64,000 bases of DNA from Oscillospiraceae bacterium. GTDB lineage: Bacteria; Bacillota; Clostridia; Oscillospirales; Oscillospiraceae. The position numbers and the translations under genes are program-made. The DNA lies in contig JAETSB010000001.1 of assembly GCA_021769865.1 (NCBI GenBank), positions 1 to 64,000 on the forward strand, in the 5' to 3' direction. Below the pieces are notes generated by a model that made no database searches, was not told where the DNA came from, and saw nothing but the letters and a program-made list of their open reading frames with translations. Position 1 is the stretch's first letter; each line of letters starts with the position of its first letter. Of the stretch, positions 1 to 6,932 are shown in pieces.

Positions 1-720
1 AGATTCCTTTTTGCCGCGCTTAAGTTTGCCCTGCTTGATGAGTTCTTCTTTCTCTGTCCGGATGTGCTCCAGCAGGACGGAGGCGGGCTCGTCAGCGGGA
101 TTTTGCGGGACAAGTTGGCCTCGAATGGCGAGGTCGAGAATTTTGGATTTTGCAGTTGCAATTATTGTTTGTAAATCCAGCTTTTCCCGTTCAATTGCCT
201 CGATGACTTTTATAGACTCTGCTATTTTTTCTCCAATTTGCACTTGTTCCTGTGTTGGCGGAACGGGAACAAATACATTGAGTACATTAGCAATAGACAA
301 TCCCGGCTGTGCTGCTCCGGTTGCATACTCGTTAAGCCGTAGTGCCTCTAAGGTGTAATTGCTCCAATTAAAATTTATCCCATAAAACAGACTCGTAACC
401 ACAGCGTGTTCTGTTGCATAGAACTTTCCAGAAGCAATATTGATGTTTCCGCACAAAGCACCTTGGCGACCAACTATACTGAATCTCCCATCTTGGTTAT
501 ATTCATCCACATATCCCCGTATACCATTTCCGCCGAAACACGGATAGCTTCCCTCAAACGGTTCTGCTTTTATTTGATCCGTTGGCTTGGATTTGCCCGC
601 GGACATCATACAGATGTGTTTTAATCTACACCATTCCCACCCCTCCGGCAGTTCAAATGGTATCTCATCCTCGATACATTTCACGCTGCCGTCGGCGAAC
701 TTCTCATAATGTAAACTGTC
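1..720 (-). pseudogene. hsdS: hsdS fragment, type I restriction-modification specificity subunit (5'-truncated)
   Basis: The minus strand is open from 720 to the window edge and encodes about 240 residues typical of a type I restriction HsdS subunit, which chooses the DNA target of the HsdRMS complex. Seen: an entry block HYEKFADGSV then LPEGWEWCRL, one target-recognition domain with GNGIRGYVDEY and GRQGALCGNI, then the conserved helical spacer SKILDLAIRGQLVPQNPADE with LLEHIRTEKEELIKQGK. A stop codon (721-723) sits directly upstream in the same frame, and no start or first recognition domain precedes it. The 5' half is therefore missing and the break falls at the conserved edge of a recognition domain. 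The 3' end lies outside the window. It could be a silent cassette of a shuffling hsdS locus or a dead remnant. Confidence 0.8.
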
Positions 721-729
721 TCAATGTAT

Positions 730-828
730 TTAGATTGGACTGAGCCCGTACCAGGAGCCACGCTGCTTGGCATGGTACTCTTTCTGGGCTTTCTTGCTGC
801 GCTTGTTCAGCGGCACCTGCTGCACCAT
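730..828 (-). pseudogene. 5' fragment of a small conserved mobile-element protein gene
   Basis: A strong ribosome site (AAAGGAGGG) precedes an ATG at 828 and a 32-residue frame beginning MVQQVPLNKRSKKAQKEYHA, then QRGSWYGLSPI and a stop. From memory, this opening matches a basic protein of roughly 50-60 residues found in Clostridiales integrative elements. Here it stops about half way, right where the hsdS fragment begins, so the two fragments meet at a rearrangement junction near 721-735. It is divergent from the XRE gene at 934, as might be expected in an element's regulatory module. The family assignment rests on recall of the N-terminal motif only. Confidence 0.5.
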
Positions 829-890
829 CGGAAACCCTCCTTTCTAACGGTTTTGTTACAAATCCGCAAAACACCTTGCCACTTCACCCT

Positions 891-921
891 CATTCTGCTA
901 TTCTGCACTACTGTCAGAATG
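891..921. promoter_or_regulatory. inverted repeat, possible operator
   Basis: The 7-bp arms CATTCTG (891-897) and CAGAATG (915-921) form an interrupted inverted repeat with a 17-bp centre. It lies between the divergent small basic-protein gene and the XRE regulator, just ahead of the regulator's ribosome site. An autoregulatory operator is plausible but unproven. Confidence 0.3.
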
Positions 922-933
922 GAGGCGATTACC

Positions 934-1272
934 ATGTATTTCAACCAATTCCCCGTCATCGACCTTCCTGCCACGGGGGCCAACATCCGCCGCCTGCGGC
1001 AGACGAAAGGCCTGTCCGTCCGGGATCTCCAGCAGTTCTTCGGCTTTGAGGAGCCCCAGGCCATCTACAAGTGGCAGCGTGGCCAGAGCCTGCCCACGGT
1101 GGACAACCTCTACGCCCTGAGCACTCTGCTGGATGTGTCCATGAACGACATCCTGGTGGCGGCCAACACGCCTCAACTCCATATTTGTACCATGAGCGGC
1201 AGGCCGGAGCCTGCCGCTCATCCTTTTGTCCCCCAGGCGCAGGGGGCATGGCGAAATTTCAAAGCCGCTTAG
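934..1272 (+). CDS. XRE-family helix-turn-helix regulator
   Basis: This is a 112-residue DNA-binding protein with a Cro/C1-type helix-turn-helix at about residues 10-66: GANIRRLRQTKGLSVRDLQQ, then the recognition helix region ending in YKWQRGQSLPTVDNL and the closing helix LSTLLDVSMNDIL. The C-terminal 40 residues are low in recognisable structure. I chose ATG 934 because GGAGG at 921-925 sits 8 bases ahead; an in-frame ATG at 919 has no ribosome site. Such regulators commonly control integrative elements or toxin-antitoxin modules, and the neighbouring mobile-element fragment fits that. No target can be named. Confidence 0.75.
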   Translation: MYFNQFPVIDLPATGANIRRLRQTKGLSVRDLQQFFGFEEPQAIYKWQRGQSLPTVDNLYALSTLLDVSMNDILVAANTPQLHICTMSGRPEPAAHPFVPQAQGAWRNFKAA

Positions 1273-1616
1273 GCCCTTATCCGCCGCGTCTGGACCGGAC
1301 AGCCCTCCGAGGAGCGCCGTACCTGCCCGGCCTTGGCGACTTGTACTTGTAGGCTGATCCAAGGCCAAAGCCCAGGGATCAGGTTCCAGAAAGGGGAAGC
1401 GTAAGGGCGGTTTTCCATTTTGCGTATGGAGAAGGGGGCAGTATCGTATTTGCGCGGAACGTAGGGAGAAGCGGCCGTCGCTTTCATTCCAATCAGCATT
1501 TTGCAGATGCTCTCCAATATGTTCTTCGCGATGTGCGGCATCATCATTCATCCGCACCTGAACCGGCCGTCACAGTTCCTCCATTCCGCCATGCCCGCCG
1601 CGCCCGGGGAGGGGCA
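1273..1616. other. intergenic stretch with no recognisable gene
   Basis: These 344 bases lie between the XRE gene and the convergent hypothetical gene. Several overlapping frames are open but none has a ribosome site or a recognisable product, and no clear terminator or tRNA was seen. It looks like degraded accessory DNA. Confidence 0.5.
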
Positions 1617-2255
1617 CTATACGGACTGCCGCTGGATGAAGTCGGACAGGATGGTTTCGAAGCTGTCGTTCATCTCAAAGGGGAGGGTGTAATCCACGGC
1701 GGTGTTGACCAGGCACTGGTCCAGCTTGGCGGACACCTCGTCGGCCTTACGCCCCAACTCGGTGGCCATGCCCCGGATCTTGTTCCGGTCGAAGTTGATG
1801 GTAGTCACCCGCTTGGCGTCGCAGCGGTAGCTCACCTGGTTGCCCTCGCCGTTGAACCGGTAGCCGCTGCCGCCGTTGGCGATCACCACCTCGCTGTTGC
1901 GCAGGACGGCCATCCGGCGGAAAGTGTCGGCCAAGCTCTGCCGGGCCCGGTTCAGGCCGGTCTCGCTGTCCATGTCCAGGGGCAGCTTGGACTTGGCGGC
2001 GCAGATGGCAGCGCTGAGCTTCTCCCGCTCCGCCAGCATGGCCATCAGGAAAGCGGCCACCTGGTTGATGTGCTCCGCATACTCGCTGGGGGCGGCTTCT
2101 TCAACCACAGCGTCCTGGGCCTCCGGCATGACCTTGCTGCGCAGATGGGTAGTGGTGACTTTCAAGGTGTTGCCCCGGTCCTGGAGGATATCGCCGGCCT
2201 CGTCCATCAGGGCTTGCAGCTTGTTCTGGGCCCGGAAAGCGTCCTTCAGATTCAT
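1617..2255 (-). CDS. hypothetical protein, helical, 212 aa
   Basis: I do not recognise this family. The 212-residue product begins MNLKDAFRAQNKLQALMDEA after a good ribosome site (AAAGGAG). It is predicted largely helical: residues 1-40, and a coiled-coil-like stretch around 60-120 (NQVAAFLMAMLAEREKLSAA, then RARQSLADTFRRMAVLR). A Gly/Asn-rich turn (NGGSGYRFNGEG) comes before a second helical part (RNKIRGMATELGRKADEVSAKLDQ). It has no signal peptide or membrane span. Its place between an integrative-element remnant and bcp suggests an accessory gene. A structural or DNA-associated role would be a guess. Confidence 0.6.
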   Translation of the reverse strand: MNLKDAFRAQNKLQALMDEAGDILQDRGNTLKVTTTHLRSKVMPEAQDAVVEEAAPSEYAEHINQVAAFLMAMLAEREKLSAAICAAKSKLPLDMDSETGLNRARQSLADTFRRMAVLRNSEVVIANGGSGYRFNGEGNQVSYRCDAKRVTTINFDRNKIRGMATELGRKADEVSAKLDQCLVNTAVDYTLPFEMNDSFETILSDFIQRQSV

Positions 2256-2345
2256 CTCGTTCCACTCCTTTGCTCTGTCGTTGTGGCTTTATCATACAGG
2301 CAGAGGAACGGTTTGTCATTGAACTGGTGGTTTAATTTGTGAGGT

Positions 2346-2380
2346 AAAAAGCGACTCCCCGAACGCGAAGCGTCCGGGGA
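2346..2380 (-). terminator. rho-independent terminator of bcp
   Basis: The arms TCCCCGAACGC (2356-2366) and GCGTCCGGGGA (2370-2380) pair with one mismatch around a GAA loop. Read on the minus strand, the hairpin is followed by a five-T run (2346-2350) and lies directly downstream of the bcp stop codon. Confidence 0.75.
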
Positions 2381-2386
2381 ATATGA

Positions 2387-2848
2387 TCAGTTTGTATTCA
2401 AATACGCCAAAATTTCCGCCGTATTGGTGTCCGGCTTCACCTTGGGCATTACTTTTTCGATCATGCCATTCTCATCAATCACAAATGTGGACCGCACCAC
2501 ACCCATGCTCACCTTGCCATAGAGCTTTTTCTCCTGCCATACACCGTAGGCTTGGATGGCGGTCAATTCCGGGTCGGAGAGAAGGATAAACGGCAGGCCG
2601 TACTTCTCCGCAAATTTCTGGTGGGAGGCCACAGAGTCCTTGCTGATCCCAATCACCACCGCATTGATCTTCTTGAACTCCTGATAGGCCCCGGCAAAAG
2701 CACAGGCCTGGCGGGTACAGCCTGGGGTGTTGTCCTTTGGGTAAAAGTACAGCACCACTTTTTTGCCCGCGAAATCGGTCAGGGATACAGCGTTGCCATC
2801 CTTGTCCGGCAGGGTAAATTCCGGGGCTTTGGTTCCAATTTCCAGCAT
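2387..2848 (-). CDS. bcp: thioredoxin-dependent peroxiredoxin (Bcp/PrxQ)
   Basis: This 153-residue protein has the full length of the Bcp/PrxQ family, which reduces H2O2 and organic hydroperoxides in the cytoplasm using thioredoxin. The peroxidatic Cys44 lies in TPGCTRQAC, and Cys49 five residues later is the resolving cysteine typical of the atypical 2-Cys members. Upstream are the conserved VVLYFYPKDNTPG strand and helix start, and after them VVIGISKDS and PFILLSDPE. The ATG at 2848 follows a GGAGG site. It stands alone on the minus strand with its own terminator, next to the minus-strand fic gene about 50 bp upstream. In an anaerobe it would protect against oxygen by-products. Confidence 0.93.
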   Translation of the reverse strand: MLEIGTKAPEFTLPDKDGNAVSLTDFAGKKVVLYFYPKDNTPGCTRQACAFAGAYQEFKKINAVVIGISKDSVASHQKFAEKYGLPFILLSDPELTAIQAYGVWQEKKLYGKVSMGVVRSTFVIDENGMIEKVMPKVKPDTNTAEILAYLNTN

Positions 2849-2901
2849 CTGATTGTCCTCCTTTATCTTGTTACTCTATCGGCAAATAGTTCGCATTTTC
2901 T

Positions 2902-3882
2902 CTAGCCCATTTGCCGGTACCCCCAGTGTCCGCCCTGCCGACATTTGATCAGCTTGCCCTCAGCCACAAATCCGGCCATGATCCGGTTGGCTGTCGCCGC
3001 CGAGACACCGCAGAGCTGACGCACATCTGCGTTTTGAATGACATCGTGGCTCTCCAGAAACCGCTCAATTTGTTTCCAGCGTTCCGCTGCTTTATCTCTT
3101 GGAGCATCGCTCATTCCATCGCTCATATTTGCCGATTCTATGAGCGATGCTTTGATTGCCGCAAGCATGAATTCGATGAACGCCGTAGAGGACACAGCGG
3201 CATTGGAGGCGTTGATTGCCTCATAATACGCTTCCTGATGGTCATGGACGATGGACTCTACCGGGAGCCAGGCAAACAAAGGGTTCCATTTGGACAGCAG
3301 CAGCGTGTGCCACAGCCGGCCCGTCCTCCCGTTGCCGTCGGCGAACGGATGAATCAGCTCAAACTCATAGTGGAACACACAGCTCCGGATCAACATGGGA
3401 AGCTCGCTGCTTTTGACCCACTCCAGCAGATTTGCAACCGCCTCCGGCACATACTGGGGCAGCGTCCCAAAGTGGACGATCTCTCCCGCCTGATTGACCA
3501 CGCCCACCGGTTTGGAACGGAACGCTCCAGCTTCTGATTCCAGCCCCCGCATCATCACCCCGTGGGCCGTCAAAAGATCATCTGCGGAATAGGGGTCCAA
3601 TTCCTCCAGCCGGTCGTAAATTTCAAAAGCGTTGCGGACCTCCGCGATGTCCTTGGGCGGAGCCAGTACCCGCTTGCCGTCCAGAACCGCTGTAACCTGA
3701 TCCAGCGTCAGCGTGTTCTGCTCGATAGCCAATGAGCCGTAAACCGTCTTGATCCGGTTGCTCCGGCGCAAAGCCGGGTTTACAGAGAGGCGGTCCGTGG
3801 AAGATACCCGTCCTACCAGCTCCGCAATCTTCGCCACAAGGGAAACGATCTGGCCGGTCAGTTCAAAGGGTGGATTTTTCAT
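2902..3882 (-). CDS. Fic/DOC family protein (putative AMP-transferase)
   Basis: This 326-residue Fic protein probably transfers AMP from ATP to a hydroxyl of a target protein. The core motif HPFADGNGRTGRL is complete, with catalytic His178. A segment near residues 50-56 (SLAIEQN) resembles the inhibitory helix (S/T)xxxE(G/N), with the key Glu54 present, so it would be a self-inhibited class II-type enzyme. Residues 80-160 hold the usual helical core, and the last 60 residues form a winged-helix domain (VIQNADVRQLCGVSAATANR), giving the common Fic-wHTH layout. I chose ATG 3882 because GAGGTG sits 5 bases ahead; the frame extends to a TTG at 3897 with no better site. The target is unknown. It lies next to a broken RecG-like gene in the same orientation. 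Confidence 0.88.
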   Translation of the reverse strand: MKNPPFELTGQIVSLVAKIAELVGRVSSTDRLSVNPALRRSNRIKTVYGSLAIEQNTLTLDQVTAVLDGKRVLAPPKDIAEVRNAFEIYDRLEELDPYSADDLLTAHGVMMRGLESEAGAFRSKPVGVVNQAGEIVHFGTLPQYVPEAVANLLEWVKSSELPMLIRSCVFHYEFELIHPFADGNGRTGRLWHTLLLSKWNPLFAWLPVESIVHDHQEAYYEAINASNAAVSSTAFIEFMLAAIKASLIESANMSDGMSDAPRDKAAERWKQIERFLESHDVIQNADVRQLCGVSAATANRIMAGFVAEGKLIKCRQGGHWGYRQMG

Positions 3883-3900
3883 AGGCACCTCACACAATCA

Positions 3901-4873
3901 TCAATGGAAGTATTTCGTATTTTTTCCGTTCTCTCTCTTTTGAACCAATCCCAGCTCCAACAGCTTCTTCAGCGCCCGAACCGTCACACTTTGAGACAGC
4001 CCCGTCGCCGCCTCAATCTCCGCTCTTGAAGCGGACGGCTTGGCGGAGATATACTCCAAAATCCGCTGTTCCTTTTCAGACAGCGGTTTCTTCTGGACAG
4101 ATGTCTCCGCCTCGTAGTTCACATTGGGCAGCGTAATTTTGAATGCGTTCTCGGAAGCCTCCACAGCGGGCTGGCCGGGACAGCCAGCATAGCACTCCTT
4201 GATCTTTAGCATCCCGGTGCCAAATGCCTCAATGAGGTGCAGGCGGTAAAAAATGTTGGCCAGACGGCGGTTCCGTGGAACCGAGACCCCCATCATCACG
4301 TCGCTCATAGCGATTTCTTTGGGCAGTCCGCCCAACGTCACATACTCGATCCGGTCATCGAAGATGCTGATGAAGGTGGAGGCGCTGTAGGAGTAGTCAC
4401 GGTGAACGATGGCGTTGAGCATCGCCTCCCGCACAGCTTCCGGCGGATAGTCCCGGGTATCCACCCGCTTCAGGCCGGGAAATTCGGCACGGATCCGGCT
4501 AAACCGGTCAATGTAGGCATAGATATCCTCCATCTGTTTGAACAGGGAACCGGAGAACTCCGCCCGATCCTTGAACACCGTCTTGCTGGAGCCCTGGAAA
4601 ACCGCCAGCTTCGTGGTGTGCGTACACTGGTCGGAGAGGAGTAGGCCCAGGTTGGTAAAGACCCCATCCTCGCTGACAAGTCCTAAGGTACGCTTTTGCT
4701 CCTGCTCAAACGGGACATGCTCCTCCTCAAAAAAAACGTGCCGCATCCTGAAAGGTCAGTTCCTGATTCAGGGAGCGGGCCGCCTCGTAGTCGTCCCAGA
4801 CAAAGACATCCTCCGGATGCAACCCCTTAGCCGCTAAGTAATAAGGGCAGTCCGTTGTCATTCCTTCTGTCAC
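3901..4873 (-). pseudogene. RecG-like/AlbA_2 ATP-binding regulator, internally deleted and frameshifted
   Basis: The frame from 4746 to 3901 encodes the C-terminal two thirds of a putative transcriptional regulator: the RecG-like HATPase region (DYPPEAVREAMLNAIVHRDYS, FDDRIEYVTLGGLPKEI, RNRRLANIFYRL) and a winged-helix end (ASRAEIEAATGLSQSVTVRA). Upstream, a GTG at 4873 after GAGGTGAG opens a second frame (TTDCPYYLAAKGLHPEDV, then ARSLNQELTFQDAARFF). It ends in a stop at a run of eight T (4729-4736 on plus); seven T would join the two frames as ARFFEEEHVPFEQ. Most of the N-terminal AlbA/Schlafen domain is also missing between PEDVFV and ARSLNQEL. I read it as a pseudogene, though slippage on T8 could restore a short protein. 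Its promoter is intact. Confidence 0.75.
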
Positions 4874-4903
4874 AGCAGCTCACCTCACTTGGATGTTATC
4901 CTT

Positions 4904-4932
4904 ATTATATGCGTTCTAACCAAAAATGTAAA
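4904..4932 (-). promoter_or_regulatory. sigma-A promoter for the RecG-like gene
   Basis: On the minus strand TTTACA (4927-4932) and TATAAT (4904-4909) are separated by 17 bp. They lie 30 bp ahead of the GTG start with its GAGGTGAG site. This is one of the best vegetative promoters in the window. Confidence 0.7.
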
Positions 4933-4941
4933 GAAAAGTGA

Positions 4942-4981
4942 TTCAAATCGCTTCGAAGCGTTTCGAACCAATTCGAGGCAG
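4942..4981. repeat. four tandem 10-bp repeats (TTCRAR+4), possible activator array
   Basis: Units begin at 4942, 4952, 4962 and 4972: TTCAAATCGC, TTCGAAGCGT, TTCGAACCAA, TTCGAGGCAG. The period of exactly one helical turn and the position (9 bp upstream of the minus-strand -35 at 4932) suggest binding of a multimeric activator on one face of the DNA. The central units also form the palindrome CGCTTCGAAGCG. Confidence 0.5.
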
Positions 4982-5035
4982 TATTTGGCATACCGTCCCT
5001 ACTCTTATATGGCCATTTGGATCCTTAAAACCAAA

Positions 5036-5082
5036 ATCCCACCGCAGTTCATTCACACATTGCGGCGGGATTTTTTGATTTT
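5036..5082 (+). terminator. hairpin terminator-like sequence
   Basis: The arms ATCCCACCGCA (from 5036) and TGCGGCGGGAT (ending near 5072) pair with one mismatch and are followed by TTTTTT. No plus-strand gene leads into it, so it may be a leftover of a lost gene or protect the region from read-through. Confidence 0.5.
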
Positions 5083-5147
5083 AGCGGGCCGATTCACCTA
5101 AATAAGTAATTTCTTGTCATGGTTTGTCAAATTGCGTTTTCCCTGTT

Positions 5148-5255
5148 TTAAGATGGTACAGATACAGCAAGGTCGGAGGCGGCCTCCATCTTGAACTTAT
5201 CCATGGCGCTGCGGGCCTCGGGGACGTTGAGCTTGTTGGTGTTCTTGCTAGACAT
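5148..5255 (-). pseudogene. 5' fragment of an alpha/beta-type small acid-soluble spore protein gene
   Basis: The ATG at 5255, preceded by AAAGGAGAG, opens a 35-residue frame MSSKNTNKLNVPEARSAMDK then FKMEAASDLAVSVPS and a stop. Its first 28 residues match the start of alpha/beta SASPs, the proteins that coat and protect spore DNA; intact family members run about 60-70 residues with a conserved GYNGDLTS...GGQMVKKM half. That second half, including the germination-protease site region and second helix, is replaced by unrelated sequence. It is a truncated gene. It supports a spore-forming host and joins the set of severed 5' ends in this region. Confidence 0.75.
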
Positions 5256-5318
5256 AATTGAATCTCTCCTTTTCATCAAATCATGCGTTTGCGGTCACTT
5301 GGGTATCGCGAGCATAGT

Positions 5319-5492
5319 TTAACTCGAAAAGGGGGGAGTATGCTGTTTTTTTGGCGGTAATTTTTTCTTGATTTTACGAAAGACCGGCCCTAGGTCACCT
5401 AATACTTTGCGGTCCTCTGCGGACAGACCCTCTGGTGGAAAGCTGTCCGTGTCCGACGCCATTTTTTTGGCGGGTGCGATGAAGATGCGCAT
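5319..5492 (-). pseudogene. 5' fragment of a YaaA-like (DUF328) gene
   Basis: A frame of 57 residues starts at ATG 5492 after an AAGGAG site. The first 24 residues, MRIFIAPAKKM then SDTDSFPPEGL, resemble the opening of the peroxide-stress protein YaaA family (usual length about 250 residues, typical start MRIIISPAKKM..DTD). The rest is basic, low-complexity and unlike YaaA (VFRKIKKKLPPKKQ). I read it as another truncated 5' end joined to foreign sequence. The assignment rests only on the N-terminal motif. It could instead be a small intact gene of unknown function. Confidence 0.5.
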
Positions 5493-5640
5493 GGTCCGAT
5501 CGGCGCTCCTTTTTAACGGGAAGATTGTAATATGTTCAGTAAAATATCACAAATTAGAGAAAAAGAAACAAAAAAAGTATACATTCCGAGATTCCAACAT
5601 ATGTATATATTTTCCAGAAAACAAAAAAACAAAAAAACAG

Positions 5641-5668
5641 TTGCATTTTTTACAAGGCTTGCTATAAT
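5641..5668 (+). promoter_or_regulatory. sigma-A promoter ahead of the structured leader and pilus cluster
   Basis: TTGCAT (5641-5646) and TATAAT (5663-5668) are 16 bp apart in a strongly AT-rich stretch. The transcript would start near 5675 and run into three tandem hairpins and then, about 670 bases on, the pilus operon. It is the only good promoter seen ahead of that operon. Confidence 0.65.
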
Positions 5669-5693
5669 AAAGCATGTAAGAAGCATATAAGCT

Positions 5694-5816
5694 ATGGAGG
5701 TAAAAAGCTGGTGGACGCAAACCCCGTACGGGGTTTGGTGGTTTCTGGAAGAAACCACCAGGCGCCTTTGCAAGAACTGGCTTTATAACAGCGGGGAGGT
5801 GACGCTACGGCCAGTT
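5694..5816 (+). ncRNA. structured leader or small RNA with three tandem hairpins
   Basis: Three hairpins follow the promoter: AAACCCCGTACGGGGTTT (5719-5736, a perfect 18-nt palindrome), GGTGGTTTCT/AGAAACCACC around GGA (5737-5759, a perfect 10-bp stem), and AACTGGC/GCCAGTT (5775-5781 and 5810-5816) with an inner AGCG/CGCT. The hairpins also lie inside short frames: a GTG at 5711, ten bases after GGAGG, encodes 25 residues starting VDANPVRGLVVSGRNHQAP, and an ATG at 5694 encodes about 56 residues rich in Trp. I could not match it to c-di-GMP, guanidine, THF, SAM or TPP riboswitch consensus. It could be a cis-regulatory leader, a small RNA or the end of a mobile element. Confidence 0.4.
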
Positions 5817-6344
5817 GGAGAAGAGACCGAAAGTACTGATATGCTATTATCATATATTATTATATGAAGTATGTATGAAATTTGGCCTTCCTCTCATCCG
5901 GCGCGGCAGTGCCGGCAGGAGGTACATCGCCGCACCAGCGGCGCGCGGCCCATACAAAACAGCGTGCTGGGAAGTCATTGGATGGCAGCCCGGCTTTGCT
6001 GGCGAAACCAACAATGTATGCCAATATTTTTGTTCAAAAACACCATCTTCCTTTGAAAAGCGGGTATTGGGCAAAAATTGTCACGGCCGTCGGCGGCGAT
6101 ACAGGCACACTCAGCGCAAAGTGTCCTGGCGCCGCATCCGACCGCGTGGCTATCCCAGCATGAACCTTACCGCCGTGAAGCAATTTTCCGCCCAAGGTGT
6201 TTTTTGAACGCCGGAGACAGCCTCGAACTGTACCGGGATTCTGAACATCAGGGGTGGATATTCGCTTTTTGGAGCTCTTTAGCGCATTAAAAGCCTATGC
6301 GCCGCGCGGCTTGCCGAACTGATCGAAAAAGGAGAACCGACGCC
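5817..6344. other. long untranslated stretch before the pilus operon, no gene recognised
   Basis: About 530 bases separate the hairpins from the first pilus-cluster gene. Open frames exist on both strands (up to 130 codons) but they overlap one another, lack convincing ribosome sites and have no recognisable product or domain. Base composition moves from AT-rich to GC-rich within the stretch, consistent with a junction between foreign and core-like DNA. Confidence 0.45.
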
Positions 6345-6917
6345 ATGACGGATAGAGAACTTCAAAAGCTGGGACGGCGGGAGCTGCTGCAGCTGCTGCT
6401 GGAACAGGCCAAGGAGGCCGAGCGCCTGGGCAAGCGGGCGGCGGAGTTGGAAGAGCAGCTTCGCCAGACAGAGGAGGGCTATGAGCGCCTCCGGGACCGG
6501 CTGGACAGCAAGGACGCCCAGATCCACGAACTGCAGGACACACTGGAGGCGGAGCGGGAAAAGCGGGAGATCGACCTGGAAAACGTGGGGTCCATCGCGG
6601 AGGCCGCGCTTCGTCTCAACGGCGTTTTCGATGCGGCCCAGCGCGCCGCGGATTACTATTTGCAGAGTATCCAAACCCTCTATCCCCTGCCGGAGGGCGT
6701 GGAGCTTCCCCCGCCCCCTGAGCCGCCGCGGGCACAGGAGGCGGCTCAGCCTGTCCCGCCGCCTGCGGAAAAGCCGGTGCAGGCCGCGAAGGAGCCCGGG
6801 GAACCCGCCGACAAACCGGCGTCCCCCCCTGAGCGCGCCGCCCGGCGTCCCTTCGGACTGAAGAGCAAGCAGGAGAAGGGAAAGTGGACGCTGTTTGTGG
6901 GCTGGCAGCATGACTGA
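6345..6917 (+). CDS. coiled-coil protein of the pilus cluster
   Basis: This is a 190-residue protein with no signal peptide. Residues 1-85 form a long coiled coil (LQKLGRRELLQLLLEQAKEA, AAELEEQLRQTEEGYERLRD, then LQDTLEAEREKREIDLENV). The next part, SIAEAALRLNGVFDAAQRAA and DYYLQSIQ, continues as helix. Residues 115-165 are Pro/Ala/Glu-rich, and the end is basic. ATG 6345 follows AAAGGAG by ten bases. It is the first gene of the sortase pilus operon, 15 bp ahead of the signal peptidase. From memory, similar proteins recur beside SipW-type peptidases and LPXTG proteins in clostridia, but their function is not established; a cytoplasmic scaffold or export adaptor is a guess. Confidence 0.65.
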   Translation: MTDRELQKLGRRELLQLLLEQAKEAERLGKRAAELEEQLRQTEEGYERLRDRLDSKDAQIHELQDTLEAEREKREIDLENVGSIAEAALRLNGVFDAAQRAADYYLQSIQTLYPLPEGVELPPPPEPPRAQEAAQPVPPPAEKPVQAAKEPGEPADKPASPPERAARRPFGLKSKQEKGKWTLFVGWQHD

Positions 6918-6932
6918 TAAGGGACGCGAACC

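Noticed and set aside
5815-6290. Open frames up to 130 codons between the tandem hairpins and the first pilus gene
   Set aside because: Several overlapping frames on both strands, no good ribosome site, no recognisable motif; I could not prefer any.
5676-6344. c-di-GMP riboswitch ahead of the pilus operon
   Set aside because: Such switches are common before clostridial adhesins, but neither the GGGCAAAcC / GACGCAAAGCC core of class I nor the class II core is present.
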